A stretch of 64,000 nt of DNA from Tubiluchus corallicola. Taxonomy: Eukaryota > Priapulida > Priapulimorpha > Priapulimorphida > Tubiluchidae. Location of the stretch: NCBI GenBank assembly GCA_030141605.1, contig JAQGDQ010000263.1, positions 62,001 to 126,000 on the forward strand, read 5' to 3'. Of this stretch, positions 24,260 through 36,660 are shown piece after piece (within the stretch, counting starts at the first letter, position 1; each line of letters begins with the position of its first letter). A model generated the notes under the pieces. The model was given only the letters and a program-made list of their open reading frames with translations. It was not told where the DNA came from and searched no databases. The translations under genes were made by a program, and so were the position numbers.

Positions 24260-26100
24260 TGTATCTCTAGAAAAGTTGCTCGCTGGAAATACTTAAGCAC
24301 TAAACCTTATCTTGAGGAAAGTGAGTCAGTCTATGAGAGCCATAGAACATGCTAACGACCGATAAGAAAACATTCAAAAGATGAGTTCCTGTGATATCAT
24401 TGAGAAAAGTTACTGTAGAAACAGTTCAAAGTGTATTGAATTACCGGCTGTGCATGTCCAAAAAACGTTTCATTGTTAATAAGACTCCACTTAACCTCTT
24501 TACATCAGTGCACCAAGGAAGATAGCATCAGTAAAACGGAGCATGATCTTTTAGACCACCGAAAGTTCTAAGTTTCAATCATTCAGAGAAATTACACTTT
24601 AAAGAGGCGAAAAACAAGAGGAAAGAAGCAGGCAAAGGCAGAAAGCCCCCCTACTTGAAGCCGTGCCAGGATAACTTTTTGATCCATTTATTACGAACTA
24701 ATCTCTGCCTTTGCGCAAATGTACCCAATAAACAAGATAGTAATACTATATAGGGTAAACGAACTGCCAAGATTCCAACAATATAAAAAACAATGCAGCC
24801 ACTTTATGATATTCTAATGTACATTAGGATATAGTAAATGAACAAGACACAGGCACCAGCAAGCGTGGCATGCTTCCTGATCAGACAGTGAGACGGTCAT
24901 TTACATATTAGAGAAATGTGATAGGGGCAATAACAGAGCCTTGGGGTACACCAGCATTTACAATGTAGACGCAGTTTAGAGATGAAATCTGTTTGATGTG
25001 TCATATAACTCATATACTTAACAAAAGACAGGTGCGTGTGGCAAACTTGTGTAACCCCAATCCAAACGAACTATTAATAGAAAGTTTTCAAGGACCTCAG
25101 GGCTCACTGCAGGTGACCAATGTCACTGCCCTCCAGTGTGAGTAAATAACGAAGCAAAGACTTTCTGATTTCATGTTAATGAGCTGATTATATCAAATCT
25201 GGGACTGAGCACTGTTTTTACGAAATGCCGCAAAACAATTCCATGTTATAATCTTCTCTGTTCTTCAGTATTACTGCATTGTGGCACACTTTACAAATCT
25301 AACGCACTAGATCGTCAATAACTTCATATTCATGAAAAGCCATTGCTAGTGTAATTTTTTTCGCAATCAGGATTCCTTTTAACACAGTTTTCCTCAGAAA
25401 GTAACTTAAATTTTACATGCTTCAGCATCTACACACCTTCCAGAAATCCCCAATAATATCAGATGCAGATTTTCTACGGTTGATTTCACTAAACTCTGTT
25501 TCTTATGAATCTTATTGGCAAAAGGTGGTCCACGAATACTGGAAAATGGGAAAACTGGAACGTTTTTTATCTAAATAACAATAACACATTTCAATGACAC
25601 CTTTAAACAAGTGCACCAAAACAAACCAGTTTAGGTTCTATTCAATATGCCATTGATACCAATACTTGAAGAGTAGGTCAGTATAACTGCCAGTCTGGTA
25701 ACAAAATTCATGCCATTTTCGCCCCGTCCGCCACTCGCATTCACACTGACACGAACAGCAGATTTCCGCCATTGTGCAAAAAGATGTTGGCCATTGTTGA
25801 AAAACGATGCTATCGCTTACGCTATTCGGAAAATGATAAATTCTGGCACACGAAAAAATTTATCGGTTTCGGCGAACGCAGAAATTTTTGACACCCCAGT
25901 TCATTTATCACAAGCAACTGCTCTTTAGAAAGTTGAACAAAGTTGAGAATTGTCTGGTCGATCGGAGTTGCTAAGATCTATTCATTGACTGTAGCAAGAT
26001 TTCCTCATGTTTTTCAGGTTTAACGGATGAAGCATATTGGAAATAATGTAGAAAAGCCAAAGAATCTGTATAGAAAAATAAATATACATATACTGAAATA
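24260..26100. other. Gene-free stretch
   Basis: No supported exon. A short IGAITEPWGTP-like peptide at about 24921-24953 faintly recalls LINE polyproteins but is too short to call. Confidence 0.4.
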
Positions 26101-26664
26101 TTAACGGAAAACCGGATGATTGTGTAAACTGTAAACATTAGTTCAGAATAAAGAATGCTCTAAAATATTGAAAACTACAATAGCTTCTTGTAAATCAAAG
26201 CTAAGATTAAATAATAATTATCTCGGATACTCAAATTTTGTTAAACTTTCGAAGCTACGCGCGGCTCAGTGAATCTACTAAGATTGGCAGCGGCGCCTTT
26301 TTGTCACATTCGCGTGGTCGACTAATGAAAGGCGGTGCCGTGATAAGCATGAACATGAACTACCGTATTAGTTTCTGACGTCATATGATGTAGAGCCCAT
26401 TTTTCGTGACAACGTGCGCTTAAACATTACTGTAACACTTATGCAAATGTTCTTGATGCGCAAGGGAAGACGCCTGCCATTGCACAAACTGTGGTTAGTT
26501 TCTGACGTAAGCAATAGCTGTGTTTGGTTGCCGTTAATTAACTTTCTAAGCTAATTATTCAAATATAATGAACAATTGTTAACTTTTATAGGCAAGAAAA
26601 TGTATATTTTGGACAGTAAATTAAAATGAGATTGAGTCTAAACAGTCTTCCGGTCTTTCTTTAA
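26101..26664 (+). mobile_element. TTAA-bounded MITE family C, copy 1
   Basis: Bounded by TTAA at both ends, with inverted ends ACGGAAAACCGGATGATTGT and, from the right, AGAAAGACCGGAAGACTG. Copies 2 (40712-41187, inverted) and 3 (55952-56494) share the interior, including TTCTGACGTCATATG, GACGCCT and TTCAATATTTTAGAGC (or its complement). Non-coding. TTAA borders fit piggyBac or Kolobok-type transposition, although the ends do not start with CCC. Confidence 0.85.
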
Positions 26665-27255
26665 GGAATATAAAACAGTGCATATCCTGTTAAGAAGAAA
26701 AGATAATCTAGTATAAGTGTAGTCATGCGCATCTCCTACGTCCATTTTTTTCTAAGTTCATCCTAACCAAACCACTTTTGTTAGTTTTCGTGTCGCAGCT
26801 GCAAATGAAAAATTGCCATCACTCTCAACAATGTGACAAAATGCAATTTCATATCTGAAACCTGTGCCGTTCAAATTACAAGAAATCTTATCAACGCAGT
26901 GATTGTACAAAGTGAAAAATGCAAGCGCATCTTGAAATCGATAAAAAAGGCCAGAGACAGCGAATAAGGATCGTCAAAAAATGCCGAAAGTGCGTAATGA
27001 TATGAATACAATTTACTTGAATTAAACACACAATTCAATTCAATGAATGCCCTAATGTGTCCCAGTTGTTGTTTTTCCCATTCACAAAGAATTTAATCAA
27101 GGCTAAACGCGACGTAATAAAGCTACGTCTTTAAGATGAGGAACAAATTTCTTGTCATATTCATATAAAACGTTTAGCAGTAACTTGAACCACGTGTGTG
27201 AAATGAAATGCTCCCTTCGGAGCCTTTATATAACCCGCGACATTGTTGCACTGTG

Positions 27256-27487
27256 ATCTTCTTCTTCTTCTTCTTCCCAGCTTTTCCCTATTCGGGGTCG
27301 CCGTTGTGAATGAATCTTCTCCACGCATTCCTGTTGTTGACCATCTCTTCATCTCTTTATTTATGTCTTCCCTTCCCACAAGATCTTCACCGACTCTTTT
27401 TTCAGGTGCCCATACCATCGCAATCTTGCGAGGCTTCCACTAATTTTCCTGTTCCTCTGATATTATTATTTCTAATTTTATCTCTCC
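27256..27487 (-). mobile_element. 5'-truncated LINE insertion with 13-bp target duplication
   Basis: The direct repeat TTGTTGCACTGTG flanks the insert at 27243-27255 and 27488-27500. On the minus strand the insert encodes RLRWYGHLKKE in one frame and, shifted, NRNAWRRFIHNGDPE followed by a stop, then a GAAGAAGAAG tail against the left duplication. RWYGH-(L/V)-x-R and DR-x-x-WRR-x-(I/V)-HN-x-DP are the C-terminal hallmarks of RTE-like LINE proteins. The frame break shows it is dead. Confidence 0.88.
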
Positions 27488-27530
27488 TTGTTGCACTGTG
27501 GTCATTAGGTCCATTTTCCTAATTTCCATA

Positions 27531-27650
27531 TTGCAGGGCATGTGTGCGTGTTGCAGGGCATGCGTGCGTGTTGCAGGGCATGCGTGCGTGTTGCAGGGCA
27601 TGCGTGCGTGTTGCAGGGCAAGCGTGCGTGTTGCAGGGCATGCGTGCGTG
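27531..27650. repeat. 20-bp tandem repeat, six copies
   Basis: Six copies of TTGCAGGGCATGCGTGCGTG at 20-bp spacing. The first has TGTGTGCG and the fifth has AGCGTGCG. The GCATGCGTGCGTG core alternates purine and pyrimidine and could adopt Z-DNA. The open frames reading CRACVRVAGHA arise from the repeat. Confidence 0.97.
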
Positions 27651-30600
27651 TTTTTCCAACTCAGCCTGTACAGGGAACTCGGCAGAAAACTTAAAAACCA
27701 TCACAAAGTTTGGACCTCAAGTTGGGCCATTCAGCAATGGCATTCTGCCGTCCTCAAACATGGACGTATTATGGTTAACTAAAATCATCGGGATTACAAG
27801 CTATCGGTTCTCCACTTCCCATAGCAAACTTTCGCTAAATTTGTCTGAAGACTTTACCAACAAACTGAGCATTGACGTCAAGAAAATCTGCACCATTAAG
27901 TGTAATTTGTGAACAAACCCACAGCATGAAGAGTGCAGCAGTTCTGTATAATGAATGAACTTCTTGTGCTTTCCTCGCCTGTAAATGGCGGCTGTGTTAA
28001 AGTGAGCTGTCAAATCTCGTTTTCACTCAATTTTGTTGGTGAAAAAGTGAAGGTGGCAGCCGGTTTTTCTTCTATCGCCAGACATCTTAACGTTTCTAAT
28101 ATTCTTGGCAAAAGAAAAACGTGACCAGAACGACAAACAGGCGTACAGATCTTCAAACGTCAACACCGTTCTGATCTGTTAATACACAGAAAACTGATTT
28201 TATCTGTACGAGTCAATGCTTACACATTTAACATCAGTTAGACTATATTATTTAATCAAAGTTTGTACCATCTAGAACTATTTCAGTACATAGTACTTAA
28301 GCAAACTATCAAAGTCGATAAGTGTTATATGATTATATCTGAACAAATATAGTTGAAACTAAGTTCACAAGTACAGTCGCACATCCCTGCTTATCTATTC
28401 CACGAAATTCTTATTCTTGTTTCAGTTAAAACATTGCTCTTTGGACTTGTTCTCAAAACTAGGCAGGTTCTGATTTAACCTTGAGTTCACTTAAATACAA
28501 GTAGATAACCTAGGGTAAAGCAAAGAAATGATATTCAAAGTATAAAATCCAATAAATCAAGTATTAAAATCAAAACTAACAACACTAGGCTAGCTATCAT
28601 ACATTAACTCATGACGGTTCCAACCTGTTATATAAGAGCTATACAATGTAATTCAAATAACAACATGATTACGGTTTCGCGAGGACTGCAAATGTCACTC
28701 CAAATTGCCGAACCTGCTAACAGTTGTATCACACGGGAAACTACTTAACAAGGTAAACAAACCTTGTAAGTTTAATAATAAAGTAAACGAATTTATGTAC
28801 AATCCAATAATGAGGTACAAACGAATTTAGGTGCAATCCAGTAATAAGATGAACGAATACGTGTACTTTATTCACGTTTACGGTTTACGGTTTACGGTTT
28901 AATAATGGGGTAAATGAATTTGATGCCCAATCGACACGTACAACTAATCCTGGATCTGTTTGCCGTACAAAACCTAAGTTTTTTTGCATAATCGTAATCT
29001 CGACGATTTAATCTGGAATTTATATCGTAAGTACACCTACTGTTTTTCTAAAACTATAACATACGTGTTAGGTAGAAGTCATGCAATAATGTACATGCAT
29101 AAAAGAACAGTCAACAATTCAAAGCCATAGCATGCCAAGCAACCCAGCTTTCCGATGCTGTTGCTAGGAAACGGGAATAATAAACCGGATCAAAGGTAAT
29201 GCTCGCCGAGTAGATTCAGTATTAATGGGCTTCCGAGGGCAATGAGTGTGTAAATAAACAACTGCGCGATACAGGAGGGTTTCAGACAACGTTTGTTTTA
29301 GTGGCACGATTGAGTGTGCTGACTGCTTGGGCACAGACTGAAACAAAATGATTGTAAAAATGAACCTAATACTAAAATGTGGTAAAAATAAGTGGCAAAA
29401 TAGCAAACTCGATAAATTTTATGAATTAATAACATAAAATCATAAACAGCGTGAAAAGAGAATAAGCTTACAGTCAAAGCACAATAAACAAAAGATACAA
29501 AACTCGGTGAACGAAGCTCCCGTCGCTAAACATGATTTAGTCTAGATTAAAATAATATTCAGTAAAAACAAAACACATGCTGGTTTATTGCTGGGAAGTA
29601 ATTGCAAAAAGTATCCCTACGAAAAATACAAAGAACCACAGGAATGCAAAGGAGAGGTTTACATTTTGAATTGTGTGTGACTAGGACATGTTACAAGACT
29701 AGATGTACAAGTCGATTCCCGATTTCTAAAAACTAAAAACAGTGTTAAAATTCTTTTAATAAAACTACCAACAGATGCCTTCACAATTATCTAATGAACT
29801 AGAAAAACACTAAACCGTTGGTTTTGGTATTTGCGCTTTGAATGCTTCATTTCATCCAGAAATCAAAGCAAATTCAACATTCGAATTCAACCACGCAATT
29901 ACAATCACCGGAATGGGTGCGCAGAAACTGTAGTCTGTAGTCAAACTGTTATTGATAATACTGGGGTGCGTCATCGCAAATATTTTTCAAACGTAGTCGA
30001 AATTGATTGCGAGTTATTTTCCGTTAATGGAAGTCGTCATTTGTCCCCGCTTTTGACATAGCGCTGAACTCACTGAATGGCGATAATTTCATTACCTCTA
30101 TAATCGATGGGCCGCCGAGACAAATCTGTCTGAACCACACTTGACAACCAGCTGCTAGCGTCAAGACCGTCAATACAGCAAAATGAATGGTGTTTACCCA
30201 AAATCAAACTTGATCAAACTGGATGGTTGTTTTACAAACGCAAGACGTCTGCCCGACCGGATGAGGGACAAAACGAACCAACCACGTCCGGTTGGATTAA
30301 AATAAGCATCAGACGTCCATCAAAGAGAGACACCTGCCGGCGTTGTTCAGGTGAGTTCAGGTGTACACTCATCAACTGGTGCCACACGAGTTAGATCGCC
30401 CGAATGAGCAACAAATCTGCCAAAAATCCGGCAGATACTTCCTTGAATAAAGTGAAATCGAAGAGATTGTGGGTCGTTTGTAGACTAATCCCTGACTGAT
30501 ACTGCATGATCATAGGAAACTGTTGCCAAAGCATACTTCCGGTGGTCAGATAAAATGGAAAAATCCAAAAGACAGCTTTAGTAAATTTGCGAAGAAGTGT

Positions 30601-30990
30601 ATATATATAAATCTTTATTGCAAAAATTATACACTAGTATAGAGTAAAACAAATTACATCATACATAAAATCAGTGTATAACCAGTCAATGACAGACTGA
30701 TGTGTGCAATTGCGTCAGTTAATGTAAGTTAAAAATTATAAGAATAAAAACATTAAAATACAAAATTACATATCTACGAATTTGTCTACATGATGACATG
30801 AAGGTGACTTATGAAATATTGCGATTTTTAATACTTTTTGATAGTTTTTGTGGTATAAATTGATGAATCAATATCAAGAAACTGCAAATAGTAATTCGAA
30901 AACTACAAATGTATTATGATCTTTTGGCTGTAAGACAGTCTTAGCTGTGCACGTTTTTGAATTTAATCTATATTCGGTCCACTTTGTCAG
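27651..30990. other. Gene-poor stretch
   Basis: No supported coding exon. A donor-like TTCAG|GTGAGT at 30350/30351 in GC-richer DNA might end a 5' exon of the plus-strand gene that follows, but no start can be assigned. TTTACGG occurs three times at about 28880. Confidence 0.4.
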
Positions 30991-31052
30991 CAAGTCCATA
31001 TCCACACCACGCATGTTTTATGTATCTACAAGAATCAGAACCACCCATACAG
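30991..31052 (+). CDS. Unrecognised plus-strand gene, candidate exon a
   Basis: A 62-bp segment between the acceptor CCACTTTGTCAG and the donor CAG|GTAAAA. Entered in phase 1 it reads SPYPHHACFMYLQESEPPIQ and leaves in phase 0. The next candidate exon (32166) starts in phase 0, so the two join cleanly as ...SEPPIQ-VKVTAP. I do not recognise the protein. The alternative frame (KSISTPRMFYVSTRIRTTHT) is also open, so the assignment is tentative. Confidence 0.45.
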
Positions 31053-32165
31053 GTAAAACACACCTGTCGCGCACCGGTGAACGATTACAACTCTAACAGG
31101 TCTTTCAGTAGACAAACAGACAGACAGACAGTCATTCACACTTCTCGAATAAGGTATAGATTACGCATGTGAAGGAATACATTTGAGTCTCACATGTAAT
31201 GACTCTCCCAACAATGCTGGACTCAGCGTGAGCACTGGTCACTTTCTAGAGAGGATAGCTAGCCTAGGGTAATCCTATATTCTAGCAGCTGTCTTGACCA
31301 GCAGGCACAAAGCTTAAGTGTAAATGGGTTAAAGATGCTGATGTATGAATGATAAACCAGACGACTTGTTTTTGCCTTCACTAAGCTAGTTCAAAGCTAA
31401 TGGTGTCATTAGACTGCTTAACCTTGAAGTCAAATTTATCATCAGTTAGCAGGCCACTCTGCAACAACCGATATAATCACAGTCACTTATAATAAGTACT
31501 GTTCTTACAATCATCAATATGTTTTTGCTAGGATATTTAGTAAAGCATTTAGAAGTATTTGAAGTACTGTTTAGAAGTATTGTTCATTATGGCGACGGCA
31601 GGAAAACGGTCGATTTAGTTTCCTAGCAACCAGGGACAATCAAACATGACTTGTTTTTTAATTTCATGCTTTCACATCAGAATACGAAAATTAACAATAG
31701 GTAATATCACAGTCAATGTATTTTGACTGCATGAGAGAAACAAGAGGATATGAAGTCTAACGCAAGTTTTTTGTTTTTCCAACACGTTTCCAAAATGCAA
31801 TCTAATTAAGGAATGTAAACAGGGCGCGAAATTAAACTTCTGCAATAATGATGCAAATGGTTCATTTTACTCCATTTTTATCATAACTTCGTAAAAACTT
31901 CCAAAGTAATAATTTTGAACTATAGTTTAAAACTGGCTCCATGAAATGATCTGAAACAAAACATGTACTTTAAAAATTCTGTAATGATAAAGAAATTGTT
32001 CACTTTGCTCCATTTTTTTCATAACCTCGCAAAATGCTGTGCGCATGTGAGTACTTCAGCCTCTAACCCTTGAGCAAAACTGCCCAGTTTACATTGTAGC
32101 ATAAGTCAGTATAGACAGGTGTCGACGCCATATGGTTAAAAAGAAAATTCATCAATATTTTACAG

Positions 32166-32296
32166 GTGAAAGTGACAGCACCCATAATGAAACAAGCTAG
32201 CCCTGGTGCCTTGGGGATAGGAGAGGTGCATGTAATTGATAATCCGTTTTTGATTCACTCTTGGTCCACCATGTCAGGGGAAAGACCTTCAACAAT
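32166..32296 (+). CDS. Unrecognised plus-strand gene, candidate exon b
   Basis: Preceded by the acceptor ATCAATATTTTACAG. The phase-0 frame reads VKVTAPIMKQASPGALGIGE then VHVIDNPFLIHSWSTMSGER, and stays open to 32432. The 3' end is uncertain: phase-0 donor candidates are CAT|GTAATT near 32231 and GTG|GTGAAT near 32308, and the end given here is approximate. The peptide is rich in Ser, Pro and Met, with no domain I recognise. The next candidate exon (38106) also starts in phase 0. Confidence 0.45.
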
Positions 32297-33227
32297 GAGT
32301 CCCGTGGTGGTGAATGTTTCAGCAATGAGATCGGAATCATTTTTCTACAAGTTATTGTTAGGCCTAACCCTCTTCACAAGCTGTTGTTCAAATTACCAAA
32401 CTAATGCCCCAGAGGCCAGAGCATCATTATAAATTCGTATAGAGACACATCATCATTTTTTGCGTTTTTGTTAATAATTAATCAACCGTTACACTACCTA
32501 AATTCTTATCAATTATTAAATTATTTCAACAATAATTATTATTAATGGCTTTCCTCATTAACGTGGCTGTATACAATGAAGGCAATAAAACGATACGAAA
32601 AGCAGCTTATGGATTAAGTCTGGCGTTGATGGCTAGCAAAAGTCATGACTGCTTGCAGAAGATTAACAACACTTCGCGTTATAAAACGACAGATTTTTGT
32701 TTATAAAGCTCGGCTTAGCTAGCAGTTGTGTTCACTGTTCAAAAGCTCTGAAGGGAGTGTCAGCAGTGAAACTAACAGCCGAGAAAACAACGAATACGAA
32801 TCAAATGTGAATTCATAGGATCGTGAAACTCTAGAAAGTATTACCCTTTCTGCCAGGACTACGCATCTAATCGGTCTACGTTTTGGCGAAAACTATCTTT
32901 TAGCCAATGTATATAAATCGAGTTAATATTTAAATACTAATAACGACACTCCTACTAAATTAAATGTTTGTTTTTTGTCGATGTTTCGGCAAAGTCAAAA
33001 TCTAAGTTTATTATCTGACTAGATTCGCCCTTGGTTTAGAGAGACGGCACCGGCCACCCCATTCTTTGCTAAATTTAGAAATTGGAAGATTGCGTAAACG
33101 ATAAAGCAGCAACAACAAGAAAAAAACATCTAATACATCTCGGGCTTCAAATATCAGACGCTAATTGGTGTTTGGTGGGCCCCGTTTCACCCCACTCGAG
33201 GTGTTCCGTTTCTGTTTATGAACGCTG

Positions 33228-36200
33228 TGCATGAATGCTGCATAGGCTAACACTTTACCGACTGTATAACTGCATAGGCTAACACTTTACCGACTGTATA
33301 ACTGCATAGGCTAACACTTTACCGACTGTATAACTGCATAGGCTAACACTTTACTGACTGTATAACTACAGTTACTATACTGTACTGTTACGATGATGCT
33401 GCATAGGCTAACACTTTACTGACTGTATAACTGCATAGGCTAACACTTTACCGACTGTATAACTGCATAGGCTAACACTTTACTGACTGTATAACTGCAT
33501 AGGCTAACACTTTACCGACTGTATAACTGCATAGGCTAACACTTTACTGACTGTATAACTACAGTTACTATACTGTACTGTTACGATGATGCTGCATAGG
33601 CTAACACTTTACTGACTGTATAACTGCATAGGCTAACACTTTACCGACTGTATAACTGCATAGGTTAACACTTTACCGACTGTATAACTGCATAGGCTAA
33701 CACTTTACCGACTGTATAACTGCATAGGCTAACACTTTACCGACTGTATAACTGCATAGGCTAACACTTTACCGACTGTATAACTGCATAGGCTAACACT
33801 TTACTGACTGTATAACTGCATAGGCTAACACTTTACCGACTGTATAACTGCATAGGCTAACACTTTACTGACTGTATAACTGCATAGGCTAACACTTTAC
33901 CGACTGTATAACTGCATAGGCTAACACTTTACCGACTGTATAACTGCATAGGCTAACACTTTACCGACTGTATAACTGCATAGGCTAACACTTTACCGAC
34001 TGTATAACTGCATAGGCTAACACTTTACCGACTGTATAACTGCATAGGCTAACACTTTACCGACTGTATAACTGCATAGGCTAACACTTTACCGACTGTA
34101 TAACTGCATAGGCTAACACTTTACCGACTGTATAACTGCATAGGCTAACACTTTACCGACTGTATAACTGCATAGGCTAACACTTTACTGACTGTATAAC
34201 TGCATAGGCTAACACTTTACCGACTGTATAACTGCATAGGCTAACACTTTACCGACTGTATAACTGCATAGGCTAACACTTTACTGACTGTATAACTGCA
34301 TAGGCTAACACTTTACCGACTGTATAACTGCATAGGCTAACACTTTACCGACTGTATAACTGCATAGGCTAACACTTTACCGACTGTATAACTGCATAGG
34401 TTAACACTTTACCGACTGTATAACTGCATAGGCTAACACTTTACTGACTGTATAACTGCATAGGCTAACACTTTACTGACTGTATAACTGCATAGGCTAA
34501 CACTTTACCGACTGTATAACTGCATATGCTAACACTTTACTGACTGTATAACTGCATAGGCTAACACTTTACCGACTGTATAACTGCATAGGCTAACACT
34601 TTACTGACTGTATAACTGCATAGGCTAACACTTTACCGACTGTATAACTGCATAGGCTAACACTTTACTGACTGTATAACTGCATAGGCTAACACTTTAC
34701 CGACTGTATAACTGCATAGGCTAACACTTTACCGACTGTATAACTGCATAGGCTAACACTTTACCGACTGTATAACTACAGTTACTATACTGTACTGTTA
34801 CGATGATGCTGCATAGGCTAACACTTTACTGACTGTATAACTGCATAGGCTAACACTTTACCGACTGTATAACTGCATAGGTTAACACTTTACCGACTGT
34901 ATAACTGCATAGGCTAACACTTTACTGACTGTATAACTGCATAGGCTAACACTTTACCGACTGTATAACTGCATAGGCTAACACTTTACCGACTGTATAA
35001 CTGCATAGGCTAACACTTTACTGACTGTATAACTGCATAGGCTAACACTTTACCGACTGTATAACTGCATAGGCTAACACTTTACCGACTGTATAACTGC
35101 ATAGGCTAACACTTTACCGACTGTATAACTGCATAGGCTAACACTTTACCGACTGTATAACTGCATAGGCTAACACTTTACCGACTGTATAACTGCATAG
35201 GCTAACACTTTACCGACTGTATAACTGCATAGGCTAACACTTTACCGACTGTATAACTGCATAGGCTAACACTTTACCGACTGTATAACTGCATAGGCTA
35301 ACACTTTACCGACTGTATAACTGCATAGGCTAACACTTTACTGACTGTATAACTGCATAGGCTAACACTTTACCGACTGTATAACTGCATAGGCTAACAC
35401 TTTACTGACTGTATAACTGCATAGGCTAACACTTTACCGACTGTATAACTGCATAGGCTAACACTTTACCGACTGTATAACTGCATAGGCTAACACTTTA
35501 CTGACTGTATAACTGCATAGGCTAACACTTTACCGACTGTATAACTGCATAGGCTAACACTTTACCGACTGTATAACTGCATAGGCTAACACTTTACCGA
35601 CTGTATAACTGCATAGGTTAACACTTTACCGACTGTATAACTGCATAGGCTAACACTTTACTGACTGTATAACTGCATAGGCTAACACTTTACTGACTGT
35701 ATAACTGCATAGGCTAACACTTTACCGACTGTATAACTGCATATGCTAACACTTTACTGACTGTATAACTGCATAGGCTAACACTTTACCGACTGTATAA
35801 CTGCATAGGCTAACACTTTACTGACTGTATAACTGCATAGGCTAACACTTTACCGACTGTATAACTGCATAGGCTAACACTTTACTGACTGTATAACTGC
35901 ATAGGCTAACACTTTACCGACTGTATAACTGCATAGGCTAACACTTTACCGACTGTATAACTGCATAGGCTAACACTTTACTGACTGTATAACTACAGTT
36001 ACTATACTGTACTGTTACGATGATGCTGCATAGGCTAACACTTTACCGACTGTATAACTACAGTTACTATACTGTACTGTTACGATGATGCTGCATAGGC
36101 TAACACTTTACTGACTGTATAACTACAGTTACTATACTGTACTGTTACGATGATGCTGCATAGGCTAACACTTTACTGACTGTATATCTACAGTTACTAT

Positions 36201-36660
36201 ACTGTACTGTTACGATGATGCTGCATAGGCTAACACTTTACTGACTGTATATCTACAGTTACTATACTGTACTGTTACGATGATGCTGCATAGGCTAACA
36301 CTTTACCGACTGTATAACTACAGTTACTATACTGTACTGTTACGATGATGCTGTATAGGCTAACACTTTACCGACTGTATAACTACAGTTACTATACTGT
36401 ACTGTTACGATGATGCTGTATAGGCTAACACTGACTGTATAACTACAGTTACTATACTGTACTGTTACGATGATGCTGCATAGGCTAACACTTTACTGAC
36501 TGTATATCTACAGTTACTATACTGTACTGTTACGATGATGCTGCATAGGCTAACACTGACTGTATAACTACAGTTACTATACTGTACTGTTACGATGATG
36601 CTGCATAGGCTAACACTTTACCGACCGTATAACTACAGTTATACAATCTAAACTGTACTG
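33228..36660. repeat. 3.4-kb satellite: 32-bp monomer, 1,217-bp higher-order unit
   Basis: About 100 copies of a 32-bp monomer containing GCATAGGCTAACACTTTACC, with a recurrent C/T difference at TTAC(C/T)GACTG. A 33-bp spacer (ACAGTTACTATACTGTACTG plus 13 bases) occurs at 33368, 33561, 34778 and 35995. The last three are exactly 1,217 bp apart, as are rare variants (GCATATGCT at about 34525 and 35742; CATAGGTT at 33659 and 34876, and at 34395 and 35612). Two near-identical 1,217-bp units therefore lie in tandem. From 35995 on, monomer and spacer alternate as a roughly 65-bp unit. No coding content. Confidence 0.97.

Noticed and set aside
24921-24965. Reverse-transcriptase-like peptide IGAITEPWGTP
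   Set aside because: Only about a dozen residues with no supporting flanking motifs.
27498-27912. Open frames with CRACVRVAGHA repeats
   Set aside because: Arise from the 20-bp tandem repeat, and all frames look alike.
30060-30200. Minus-strand signal-peptide-like stretch (IHFAVLTVLTLAAGCQVW) as semaphorin exon 1
   Set aside because: No in-frame ATG, and the possible donor leaves in phase 0 whereas the next semaphorin exon needs phase 1.
30182-30302. 40-codon frame MNGVYPKSNLIKLDGC...
   Set aside because: Short, no homology that I recognise, and not linked in phase to the candidate exons downstream.
33228-36660. Regular 32-bp direct repeats resembling a CRISPR array
   Set aside because: The monomers abut with no unique spacers, and the 33-bp spacer is itself repeated. 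The setting is animal DNA, so this is a satellite.
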